DNA of 64,000 nucleotides, from positions 30,813,639 through 30,877,638 of the forward strand of contig OZ025263.1 of NCBI GenBank assembly GCA_964019135.1, written 5' to 3'. The translations under genes were made by a program, and so were the position numbers. The notes under the pieces were generated by a model. That model did no database searches. It was not told the origin of the DNA and worked only from the letters and a program-made list of their open reading frames with translations. The DNA comes from Arenicola marina (lineage: Eukaryota; Annelida; Polychaeta; Arenicolidae). Below, piece after piece: positions 1-11,489 of the stretch (position 1 is the stretch's first letter; each line of letters begins with the position of its first letter).

Positions 1-332
1 GAGATCGACGAGAACTGTGACGTAACAGCGACATGGCGGCGGGGAGAGTTGTTCAAAATTGTTGTTGAAAACTTTCACCAGTACAAAAAGTGGTGGATTT
101 TGTTTGTTTTCAATCTCATTGCCCTTGGAACTCGTCTCCTTTAGGTGCGAGGTCAAGAGAGCCATGTGTCAAGGCTAGGGCCAAGGCATACCTGCATTCG
201 CAGGGGGCCCATTCGCACTCGCAGGTACAGCGCAAAATAACTGACAAAGAAATGTTCATTTTCAAGCCCGTAGGGATGAAAAAAATTTGCATCCCCAAAA
301 CAAAAAGACTTTAAGATAGGAATGTAAATTAC
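1..332. other. Probable SEM1 intron 1, partial
   Basis: This stretch lies downstream (minus strand) of the SEM1 exon 1 donor and upstream of any recognisable exon 2. The short reading frames in it lack coding character. I see no acidic-Trp exon 2 of SEM1 here, so it is probably intron running off the left edge. Confidence 0.5.
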
Positions 333-411
333 CTTCCGCTGGAAATTCTTCAAATTCATCGTCTTCTTCAAGAAGACCCAAATCAGGTTTCTCCTTCTTT
401 TGGTCAGTCAT
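333..411 (-). CDS. SEM1: SEM1/DSS1 first coding exon
   Basis: SEM1/DSS1 is a ~70-residue, acidic, largely disordered protein of the 26S proteasome lid, the TREX-2 mRNA-export complex and BRCA2. The ATG at 411 (minus) opens 26 codons that end in the family signature DLGLLEEDDEFEEFPAE. The reading frame then meets a donor (GAAG/GTAATTT) in phase 1. In known SEM1 genes the first coding exon also ends just after this signature and the next begins with an Asp-Trp acidic stretch, which a phase-1 join allows. Later exons lie beyond the left edge. The frame extends upstream to another ATG at 444, but homology supports 411. Recognition is by motif only, yet the motif is very distinctive. Confidence 0.87.
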
Positions 412-705
412 GGTTCCGTTTGCGGCAAAGTGTGGGTAAAACACGTTAGCGGTAGAACACGCTACGTCGACTAAAAACTGAAAGCACTTTTAATGCGCAT
501 GTCATGCTGGAAGAGTTCCCGTGTTGAATTCGGCACCGTGCATATGCCTCCTGTACCCACCTGCCCCCCCCCCCCCCCCCCCCCCGGATCGCCCGCCTTC
601 GGCTCGCCCGGACATAACATATCACCGACTTTGTTTTCTAACATGAACTATTTTCATGACGTGCAAATACAGTTATATAGGCGGGCTGCCTGGTGGTCGT
701 TTTTA
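412..705. other. SEM1 upstream region with poly-C run
   Basis: This is the presumed 5'UTR and promoter side of SEM1. It contains a run of about 20 C (near 567-586). I see no TATA box and no convincing reading frame. Confidence 0.35.
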
Positions 706-1290
706 TAATTAAATAACTTATTCCCGGTGGAAATAATTTTGTCCCGGCTTAAATAGTTTATTCCCGATACAAACAATTTTTTCCTGCTTTAAATAATTTA
801 TTCCCGGTTTAACTAGTTGATGCCCAGTTTAAATAAGGTATTCCCGATGTAAATATTTTGTCCCCGGTAGAAATGTTTCCCCCCCGGTTTAAATAGTTTA
901 TTCCCCGTAGAAACAATTATTTCCTGGTTCGAATCATTTATTCTCGATGGACATGATTTATTCCCGGTGAAAATAATTTATTCTCAGTTTAAATAGTATT
1001 CCCGGTGGAAAATATTTTTCCTCGTAAAACAAGTTTTCTCTCGGTTTACATAATTTATTCCCGGTGGCAATATTTTTTCCCCGTGGAAATAATTAATATC
1101 CCGGTCTAAATAGGTTATTCCCGGTGAAAAACGACTGATCCTAGTCAAAAATAGTTTTCTCCCGGTGAAAAACGACTGATCTTAGTCAAAAATAGTTTTC
1201 TCCCGGTTTAAATAATGTATTTCCGGGGGAAATAATTTGTTCCCGGTTTAAATAGTTTATTCCTGGTGGAATTAATCTTTCCCGGTTAAA
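706..1290. repeat. Degenerate ~30-bp AT-rich tandem repeat
   Basis: About 18-20 diverged units are built around TTTAAATAGTTTATTCCCGG and GTGGAAATAATTT. Unit length drifts around 28-32 bp. One pair near 1130-1200 (GGTGAAAAACGACTGATC) is a fresh local duplication. No coding potential. Confidence 0.8.
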
Positions 1291-1567
1291 TGCTCTGTAA
1301 ACACTAAAAAAATAATGGCTTTACTAAGGCTTTGCTGACAAATCTTAGTTCTTAGCCATTATAGATTTATCGTTGCTTTCGACATGATGAAACATATGTC
1401 ATTGTAAATTGTGATATTTTATTGCAAGAAAATCAACGGAGACGGACAACGCTACTATTTCAGCTTGTAGAATATATCTTGCGCTAGCAGTTGAACTCAG
1501 CCCAGTCACGCCAGAAGCAACTGTTGTACTCTACTTTCACAAGTAGTCAATTCACGTCCCTTTTTCA

Positions 1568-4500
1568 GGCCAACAGAGCCCCTCTGTTGTGTTGGAGTAA
1601 AGAGGCCAGTTGTCTGGCCACAAGACACACCGACCTCCAAAGTAATCCTTCCTTGTTGGGGTAAAGAGGCCGGTTGTCGGGCCACAAGACCAACCGACCT
1701 CCAAGGTAGTCCCTCCGTGTTGGAGTAAAGAGGCCGGTTGTCTGGCCACAAGACCCACCGACCTCCAAAGTAATCCCTCCGTGTTGGAGTAAAGAGGCCG
1801 GTTGTCAGGCCACAAGACACACCGACCTCCAAAGTAGTCCCTCCGTGTTGGAGTAAAGAGGCCGGTTGTCTGGCCACAAGACACACCGACCTCCAAAGTA
1901 GTCCCTCCGTGTTGGCGTAAAGAGGCCGGTTGTCTGGCCACAAGACCAACCGACCTCCAAAGTAGTCCCTCCGTGTTGGAGTAAAGAGGCCGGTTGTCTG
2001 GCCAGAAGACCAACCGACCTCCAAAGTAGTCCCTCCGTGTTGGAGTAAAGAGGCCGGTTGTCTGGCCACAAGACCAACCGACCTCCAAAGTAGTCCCTCC
2101 GTGTTGGAGTAAAGAGGCCGGTTGTCTGGCCACAAGACCAACCGACCTCCAAAGTAGTCCCTCCGTGTTGGAGTAAAGAGGCCGGTTGTCTGGCCACAAG
2201 ACTGACCGACCTCCAAAGTAGTCCCTCCGTGTTGGAGTAAAGAGGCCGGTTGTCTGGCCACAAGACCAACTGACCTCCAAAGTAGTCCCTCCGTGTTGGA
2301 GTAGAGAGGCCGGTTGTCTGGCCACAAGACCAACCGACCTCCAAAGTAGTCCCTCCGTGTTGGAGTAAAGAGGCCGGTTGTCAGGCCACAAGACTCACCG
2401 ACCTCCAAGGTAGTCCCTCCGTGTTGGAGTAAAGAGGCCGGTTGTCTGGCCACAAGACCAACCGACCTCCAAAGTAGTCCCTCCGTGTTGGAGTAAAGAG
2501 GCCGGTTGTCAGGCCACAAGACTCACCGACCTCCAAAGTAGTCCCTCCGTGTTGGAGTAAAGAGGCCGGTTGTCAGGCCACAAGACACACCGACCTCCAA
2601 AGTAGTCCCTCCGTGTTGGAGTAAACAGGCCGGTTGTCTGGCCACAAGACACACCGACCTCCAAAGTAGTCCCTCCGTGTTGTAGTAAAGAGGCCGGTTG
2701 TCTGGCCACAAGACACACCGACCTCCAAAGTAGTCCCTCCGTGTTGGAGTAAAGAGGCCGGTTGTCAGGCCACAAGACTCACCGACCTCCAAAGTAGTCC
2801 CTCCGTGTTGGAGTAAAGAGGCCGGTTGTCTGGCCACAAGACACACCGACCTCCAAAGTAGTCCCTCCTTGTTGGAGTAAAGAGGCCGGTTGTCTGGCCA
2901 CAAGACACACCGACCTCCAAAGTAGTCCCTCCGTGTTGGAGTAAAGAGGCCGGTTGTCTGGCCACAAGACACACCGACCTCCAAAGTAGTCCCTCCGTGT
3001 TGGAGTAAAGAGGCCGGTTGTCTGGCCACAAGACCAACCGACCTCCAAAGTAGTCCCTCCGTGTTGGAGTAAAGAGGCCGGTTGTCTGGCCACAAGACCC
3101 ACCGACCTCCAAAGTAGTCCCTCCGTGTTGGGGTAAAGAGGCCGGTTGTCTGGCCACAAGACACACCGACCTCCAAAGTAGTCCCTCCGTGTTGGAGTAA
3201 AGAGGCCGGTTGTCTGGCCACAAGACCCACCGACCTCCAAAGTAATCCCTCCGTGTTGGAGTAAAGAGGCCGGTTGTCTGGCCACAAGACACACCGACCT
3301 CCAAAGTAGTCCCTCCGTGTTGGAGTAAAGAGGCCGGTTGTCAGGCCACAAGACTCACCGACCTCCAAAGTAGTCCCTCCGTGTTGAAGTAAAGAGGCCG
3401 GTTGTCAGGCCAAAAGACTCACCGACCTCCAAAGTAGTCCCTCCGTGTTGGAGTAAAGAGGCCGGTTGTCAGGCCACAAGACTCACCGACCTCCAAAGTA
3501 GTCCCTCCGTGTTGGAGTAAAGAGGCCGGTTGTCTGGCCACAAGACCAACCGACCTCCAAAGTAGTCCCTCCGTGTTGGAGTAAAGAGGCCGGTTGTCAG
3601 GCCACAAAACACAACCTCCAAAGTAGTCCCTCCTTGTTGAGGTAAAGAGGCCGGTTGTCAGGCTACAAGACACACCGACCTCCAAAGTAGTCCCTCCGTG
3701 TTGGAGTAAAGAGGCCGGTTGTCAGGCCACAAAACACAACCTCCAAAGTAGTCCCTCGTTGTTGGAGTAGATAAGGCCGGTTGTCTGGCCACAAGACTCA
3801 CCAACCTCCAAAGTAGTCCCTCTGCGTTGGAGGAAAGAGGCTGGTTGTCAAGCCACCATACTCACCAACCTCCAAAGTAGTCCCTCCTTTTTGGAGTAAA
3901 GAGGCCGGTTGTCGGGCCACAAGACTCACCAACCTCCAAAGTAGTCCCTCCGTGTTGGAGTAAAGAGGCCGGTTGTCAGGCCACAAGACTCACCGACCTC
4001 CAAGGTAGTCCCTCCGTGTTGGAGTAAAGAGGCGGGTTGTCTGGCCACAAGACCAACCGACCTCCAAAGTAGTCCCTCCGTGTTGGAGTAAAGAGGCCGG
4101 TTCTCGGGCCACAAGACACACCAACCTCCAAAGTAGTCCCTCCATGTTGTAGTAAAGAGGCCGGTCGTCTGGCCACAAGACACACCGACCTCCAAAGTAG
4201 TCCCTCCGTGTTGGAGTAGAGAGGCCAGTTGTCTGGCCACAAGACACACCGACCTCCAAAGTAGTCCCTCCGTGTTGAAGTAAAGAGGCCGGTTGTCTGG
4301 CCACAAGACACACCGACCTCCAAAGTAGTCCCTCCATGTTGGAGTAAAGAGACCGGTTGTCAAGCCACAAGACCAACCGACCTCCAAAGTAGTCCCTCCG
4401 TGTTGTAGTAAAGAGGCCGGTCGTCTGGCCACAAGACACACCGACCTCCAAAGTAGTCCCTCCGTGTTGGAGTAAAGAGGCCGGTTGTCTGGCCACAAGA

Positions 4501-7500
4501 CCAACCGACCTCCAAAGTTGTCCCTCCGTGTTGGAGTAAAGAGGCCGGTTGTCAGGCCACAAGACTCACCGACCTCCAAAGTAGTCCCTCCGTGTTGGAG
4601 TAAAGAGGCCGGTTGTCTGGCCACAAGACCAACCGACCTCCAAAGTAGTCACTCCGTGTTGGAGTAAAGAGGCCGGTTGTCTGGCCACAAGACACACCGA
4701 CCTCCAAAGTAGTCCCTCCATGTTGTAGTAAAGAGGCCGGTCGTCTGGCCACAAGACACACCGACCTCCAAAGTAGTCCCTCCGTGTTGGAGTAGAGAGG
4801 CCGGTTGTCAGGCCACAAGACACACCGACCTCCAAAGTAGTCCCTCCGTGTTGAAGTAAAGAGGCCGGTTGTCTGGCCACAAGACACACCGACCTCCAAA
4901 GTAGTCCCTCCATGTTGGAGTAAAGAGACCGGTTGTCTGGTCACAAGACACACCGACCTCCAAAGTAGTCCCTCCGTGTTGGAGTAAAGAGGCCGGTTGT
5001 CTGGCCACAAGACCAACCGACCTCCAAAGTAGTCCCTCCGTGTTGGAGTAAAGAGGCTGGTTGTGAGGCCACAAGACTCACCGACCTCCAAAGTAGTCCC
5101 TCCGTGTTGGAGTAAAGAGGCCGGTTGTCGGGCCACAAGACACACCGACCTCCAAAGTAGTCCCTCTGCGTTGGAGGAAAGAGGCTGGTTGTCAAGCCAC
5201 AAGACTCACCAACCTCCAAAGTAGTCCCTCCTTGTTGGAGTAAAGAGGCCGGTTGTCGGGCCACAAGACTCACCAACCTCCAAAGTAGTCCCTCCGTGTT
5301 GGAGTAGAGAGGCCGGTTGTCAGGCCACAAGACACACCGACCTCCAAAGTAGTCCCTCCGTGTTGGAGTAAAGAGGCCGGTTGTCTGGCCACAAGACCCA
5401 CCGACCTCCAAAGTAGTCCCTCCGTGTTGGAGTAAAGCGGCCGGTTGTCGGGCCACAAGACCAACCGACCTCCAAAGTAGTCCCTCCGTGTTGGAGTAAA
5501 GAGGCCGGTTGTCAGGCCACAAAACACAACCTCCAAAGTAGTCCCTCCTTGTTGAGGTAAAGAGGCCGGTTGTCAGGCTACAAGACACACCGACCTCCAA
5601 AGTAGTCCCTCCGTGTTGGAGTAAAGAGGCCGGTTGTCAGGCCACAAAACACAACCTCCAAAGTAGTCCCTCGTTGTTGGAGTAGATAAGGCCGGTTGTC
5701 TGGCCACAAGACTCACCAACCTCCAAAGTAGTCCCTCTGCGTTGGAGGAAAGAGGCTGGTTGTCAGGCCACAAGACTCACCAACCTCCAAAGTAGTCCCT
5801 CCTTGTTGGAGTAAAGAGGCCGGTTGTCGGGCCACAAGACTCACCAACCTCCAAAGTAGTCCCTCCTTGTTGGAGTAAAGAGGCCGGTTGTCGGGCCACA
5901 AGACTCACCAACCTCCAAAGTAGTCCCTCCGTGTTGGAGTAGAGAGGCCGGTTGTCAGGCCACAAGACACACCGACCTCCAAAGTAGTCCCTCCGTGTTG
6001 GAGTAAAGAGGCCGGTTGTCTGGCCACAAGACCCACCGACCTCCAAAGTAGTCCCTCCGTGTTGGAGTAAAGCGGCCGGTTGTCGGGCCACAAGACCAAC
6101 CGACCTCCAAAGTAGTCCCTCCGTGTTGGAGTAAAGAGGCCGGTTGTCGGGCCACAAGACACACCGACCTCCAAAGTAGTCCCTCCGTGTTGGAGTAAAG
6201 AGGCCGGTTGTCGGGCCACAAGACTCACCAACCTCCAAAGTAGTCCCTCCGTGTTGGAGTAGAGAGGCCGGTTGTCAGGCCACAAGACACACCGACCTCC
6301 AAAGTAGTCCCTCCGTGTTGGAGTAAAGAGGCCGGTTGTCTGGCCACAAGACCCACCGACCTCCAAAGTAGTCCCTCCGTGATGGAGTAAAGCGGCCGGT
6401 TGTCAGGCCACAAGACCAACCGACCTCCAAAGTAGTCCCTCCGTGTTGGAGTAAAGAGGCCGGTTGTCTGGCCACAAGACACACCGACCTCCAAAGTAGT
6501 CCCTCCGTGTTGGAGTAAAAAGACCGGTTGTCAGGCCACAAAACACAACCTCCAAAGTAGTCTCTCGTTGTTGGAGTAGAGAGGCCGGTTTTCTGGCCAC
6601 AAGACTCACCAACCTCCAAAGTAGTCCCTCTGCGTTGGAGGAAAGAGGCTGGTTGTCAGGCCACAAGACTCACCAACCTCCAAAGTAGTCCCTCCGTGTT
6701 GGAGTAGAGAGGCCGGTTGTCTGGCCACAAGACACACCGACCTCCAAAGTAGTCCCTCCGTGTTGGAGTAAAGAGGCCGGTTGTCTGGCCACAAGACCCA
6801 CCGACCTCCAAAGTAGTCCCTCCGTGTTGGAGTAAAGAGGCCGGTTGTCGGGCCACAAGACCAACCGACCTCCAAAGTTGTCGCTCCGTGTTGGAGTAAA
6901 GAGGCCGGTTGTCGGGCCACAAGACACACCGACCTCCAAAGTAGTCCCTCCGTGTTGGAGTAAAGAGGCCGGTTGTCAGGCCACAAGACACACCGACCTC
7001 CAAATTAGTCCCTCCGTGTTGGAGTAAAGAGGCCGGTTGTCTGGCCACAAGACCCACCGACCTCCAAAGTAGTCCCTCCGTGTTGGAGTAAAGAGGCCGG
7101 TTGTCGGGCCACAAGACCAACCGACCTCCAAAGTAGTCCCTCCGTGTTGGAGTAAAGAGGCCGGTTGTCGGGCCACAAGACACACCGACCTCCAAAGTAG
7201 TCCCTCCGTGTTGGAGTAAAGAGGCCGGTTGTCGGGCCACAAGACTCACCAACCTCCAAAGTAGTCCCTCCGTGTTGGAGTAGAGAGGCCGGTTGTCAGG
7301 CCACAAGACACACCGACCTCCAAAGTAGTCCCTCCGTGTTGGAGTAAAGAGGCCGGTTGTCTGGCCACAAGACCCACCGACCTCCAAAGTAGTCCCTCCG
7401 TGTTGGAGTAAAGCGGCCGGTTGTCAGGCCACAAGACCAACCGACCTCCAAAGTAGTCCCTCCGTGTTGGAGTAAAGAGGCCGGTTGTCTGGCCACAAGA

Positions 7501-10176
7501 CACACCGACCTCCAAAGTAGTCCCTCCGTGTTGGAGTAAAGAGACCGGTTGTCAGGCCACAAAACACAACCTCCAAAGTAGTCTCTCGTTGTTGGAGTAG
7601 AGAGGCCGGTTTTCTGGCCACAAGACTCACCAACCTCCAAAGTTGTCCCTCTGCGTTGGAGGAAAGAGGCTGGTTGTCAGGCCACAAGACTCACCAACCT
7701 CCAAAGTAGTCCCTCCGTGTTGGAGTAGAGAGGCCGGTTGTCTGGCCACAAGACACACCGACCTCCAAAGTAGTCCCTCCGTGTTGGAGTAAAGAGGCCG
7801 GTTGTCTGGCCACAAGACCCACCGACCTCCAAAGTAGTCCCTCCGTGTTGGAGTAAAGAGGCCGGTTGCCGGGCCACAAGACCAACCGACCTCCAAAGTT
7901 GTCGCTCCGTGTTGGAGTAAAGAGGCCGGTTGTCGGGCCACAAGACACACCGACCTCCAAAGTAGTCCCTCCGTGTTGGAGTAAAGAGGCCGGTTGTCAG
8001 GCCACAAGACACACCGACCTCCAAATTAGTCCCTCCGTGTTGGAGTAAAGAGGCCGGTTGTCTGGCCACAAGACCCACCGACCTCCAAAGTAGTCCCTCC
8101 GTGTTGGAGTAAAGAGGCCGGTTGTCGGGCCACAAGACCAACCGACCTCCAAAGTAGTCCCTCCGTGTTGGAGTAAAGAGGCCGGTTGTCGGGCCACAAG
8201 ACACACCGACCTCCAAAGTAGTCCCTCCGTGTTGGAGTAAAGAGGCCGGTTGTCGGGCCACAAGACCCACCGACCTCCAAAGTAGTCCCTCCGTGTTGGA
8301 GTAAAGAGGCCGGTTGTCGGGCCACAAGACCAACCGACCTCCAAAGTAGTCCCTCCGTGTTGGAGTAAAGAGGCCGGTTGTCAGGCCACAAGACACACCG
8401 ACCTCCAAAGTAGTCCCTCCGTGTTGGAGTAAAGAGGCCGGTTGTCTGGCCACAAGACACACCGACCTCCAGAGTAGTCCCTCTGTTTTGGAGTAAAGAG
8501 GCCGGTTGTCGAGCCACAAGACCGACCAACCTCCAAAGTAGTCCCTCCGTGTTGGAGTAAAGAGGCCGGTTGTCTGGCCACAAGACACACCGACCTCTAA
8601 AGTAGTTACTCCGTGTTGGAGTAAAGAGGCCGGTTGTCTGACCACAAGACACCCCAACCTCCAAAGTAGTCCCTCCGTGTCGGAGTAGAGGCCGGTTGTC
8701 AGGCCACAAGACACACCGACCTCCAAAGTAGTCCCTCCGTGTTGGAGTAAAGAGGCCGGTTGTCTGGCCACAAGACACACCGACCTCTAAAGTAGTTACT
8801 CCGTGTTGGAGTAAAGAGGCCGGTTGTCTGGCCACAAGACCAACCGACCTCCAAAGTAGTCCCTCCGTGTCGGAGTAGAGAGGCCGGTTGTCAGGCCACA
8901 AGACACACCGACCTCCAAAGTAGTCCCTCCGTGTTGGAGTAAAGAGGCCGGTTGTCAGGCCACAAGACTCACCAACCTCCAAAGTAGTCCCTCCGTGTTG
9001 GAGTAAAGAGGCCGGTTGTCTGGCCACAAGACCCACCGACCTCTAAAGTAGTTACTCCGTGTTGGAGTAAAGAAGCCGGTTGTCTGACCACAAGACACAC
9101 CAACCTCCAAAAATAGTCCCTCCGTGTCGGAGTAGAGAGGCCGGTTGTCAGGCCACAAGACTCACCGACCTCCAAAGTAGTCCCTCCGTGTTGGAGTAAA
9201 GAGGCCGGTTGTCAGGCCACAAGACTCACCAACCTCCAAAGTAGTCCCTCCGTGTTGAAGTAGAGAGGCCGGTTGTCTGGCCTCAAAACTCACCGACCTC
9301 CAAACTAGTCCCTCCGTGTTGGAGTAAAGAGGCCGGTTGTCGGGCCACAAGACACACCGACCTCCAAAGTAGTCCCTCCGTGTTGGAGTAAAGAGGCCAG
9401 TTGTCTGGCCACAAGACACATCGACCTCCAAAGTAGTCCCTCCGTGTTGGAGTAAAGAGGCCGGTTGTCAGGCCACAAGACACACCGACCTCCAAATTAG
9501 TCCCTCCGTGTTGGAGTAAAGAGGCCGGTTGTCTGGCCACAAGACCCACCGACCTCCAAAGTAGTCCCTCCGTGTCGGAGTAGAGAGGCCGGTTGTCAGG
9601 CCACAAGACACACCGACCTCCAAAGTAGTCCCTCCGTGTTGGAGTAAAGAGGCCGGTTGTCAGGCCACAAGACTCACCAACCTCCAAAGTAGTCCCTCCG
9701 TGTTGAAGTAGAGAGGCCGGTTGTCTGGCCTCAAAACTCACCGACCTCCAAACTAGTCCCTCCGTGTTGGAGTAAAGAGGCCGGTTGTCGGGCCACAAGA
9801 CACACCGACCTCCAAAGTAGTCCCTCCGTGTTGGAGTAAAGAGGCCAGTTGTCTGGCCACAAGACACATCGACCTCCAAAGTAGTCCCTCCGTGTTGGAG
9901 TAAAGAGGCCGGTTGTCAGGCCACAAGACACACCGACCTCCAAATTAGTCCCTCCGTGTTGGAGTAAAGAGGCCGGTTGTCTGGCCACAAGACCCACCGA
10001 CCTCCAAAGTAGTCCCTCCGTGTTGGAGTAAAGAGGCCGGTTGTCGGGCCACAAGACACACCGACCTCCAAAGTAGTCCCTCCTTGTTGGAGTAGAGAGG
10101 CCGGTTTTCAGGCCACAAGACACACCGACCTCCAAAGTAGTCCCTCCGTGTTGGAGTAAAGAGGCCCGTTATGAGG
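1568..10176. repeat. 8.6 kb minisatellite, 64-bp unit, ~134 copies
   Basis: The array is tandem and head-to-tail, with core pieces CCTCCAAAGTAGTCCCTCCG, TGTTGGAGTAAAGAGGCCGG and TTGTCTGGCCACAAGACACA. Units are very similar and differ at a few recurring positions (TCTGG/TCAGG/TCGGG; ACACACC/CCAACC/ACTCACC). The repeat has no stop on the minus strand in any frame, so long minus-strand reading frames appear. These are repeat artefacts with a 64-residue period. Variant patterns recur at about 1021 bp (16 units) and 448 bp (7 units), so the array has grown by multi-unit duplication. The unit contains GGCC...GGCC inverted segments that can fold. Confidence 0.97.
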
Positions 10177-11350
10177 TAAAGTTGTCTCTCCTACTTTCTG
10201 CAAGGAACAGGTCGAAAAGGGAAGGTAAGATACGTTTTAGTTCATTGTTGTAAACAAACATGATGTATCAATGTTTCATTGCCTTACATTATACATTCCA
10301 CTTATCAAGCTTTAATAATGCCGGAGATCCCGATTACTTACTTTCGGTTGAGGTAACTGGAATATTGACAGAAAGATGATATATCCATATGGCATTTGTT
10401 CGAGAACGAGACGGATTTATGCCAGACTGGTTGGTGTCACAATGGGCCACAGCCAAGTGAGTGCGAAATAGAAAGGATACCACCGAGGCACGGTACCTGG
10501 TTTATTTGCGTCTCGTCAGCGTCGTGGTCAGTTATGGTCCCTAGATCTGGATACACTTGGCAGTCATATACACGGTCTCGGTTGTTGTATTCGTCGAGGA
10601 TGTCGGTCGGATTTCAGGGGAAGTGTTGGATTCTAGACAAGGCTTTCACTCGTACGTTGGTCTCTGATGGAACTGCTGCGCGGGATAGGAAATAAAAGGG
10701 TTAAACAGAAAGTGTTCATCAGGGCTTCAGTTACGTCCAGTGAACGAGGCTAAAACGGCGCCCAACTAAAGGAAAAAACTATATTAACTTTTACATCTTG
10801 AGAAGACGTCTGCAGTACGGGCTCTAATAATATTAGATGAGCACTGGGGGGTGAATTTGCAAGCAACAGAAACTAAAAATAGCAGGCGACATTAAGCAAT
10901 TGCCCGTTGAGTTCCTTAACAGAGACTCCAACTTTGGTCAGTATATGGACAATATAGAGGATGTGACACTATTTTCCGTATGGTAGATGTGTAGGATTAT
11001 ATTGATATGTAACTCACATGGAGAGCGAGGTAATAACACTTATCGGCCAGTTTCACATCCCGCATCCAGCATCGAGTGACTTTTACTGCAAAACAGAAAA
11101 TACGACGTGAATGAATATGCAGTGCATTCATTGCATTGTAAGAACTTTCCTATATACGGTTAGGCATTGTCTTCAAATATTTCTTCGTCACACACGATAT
11201 GTCACCAGCTGATGCCTTCAGACAAGCTTTGCATGGTCTTTTGAGATCCAGTTACAAACAAGTTTAAAATAGTCGTGTTTGATAGTCTTGCCATTATTTC
11301 GTACTTGATTGTTATAACCGTAAACTGAACTGCAAGGTATAAAAAAAAGA
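10177..11350. other. No gene seen between array and acidic-protein ORF
   Basis: Unique, AT-rich DNA. A 99-codon plus-strand reading frame at 10396-10695 has no recognisable domain, and I do not call it. It probably includes the 3'UTR side of the minus-strand gene that ends at 11490. Confidence 0.4.
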
Positions 11351-11356
11351 TTTAAT
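11351..11356 (-). terminator. Candidate poly(A) signal ATTAAA
   Basis: On the minus strand ATTAAA lies about 135 bp past the stop of the acidic-protein ORF. It is a common variant signal. Position is the only support. Confidence 0.3.
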
Positions 11357-11489
11357 CACTACTCAGATATATCGTGTTCAACAAATGTTTGAAATAAGAG
11401 ACATCACAGCGGGTTGGTTTTGATGACATGAACCGCAAAATCCTTACAATTTTTCTTCCCCAGCATGGTCTTCTCCATGCCTTGTCTTC

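Noticed and set aside
1506..10135. Many long minus-strand frames in the 64-bp array
   Set aside because: The same peptide period of 64 residues in all three frames shows a repeat artefact.
1568..10176. CRISPR array
   Set aside because: No unique spacers between repeats, and the DNA is intron-bearing eukaryotic sequence.
10396..10695. 99-codon plus-strand frame
   Set aside because: No domain, no splice signals, no repeat explanation. It is not distinguishable from chance.
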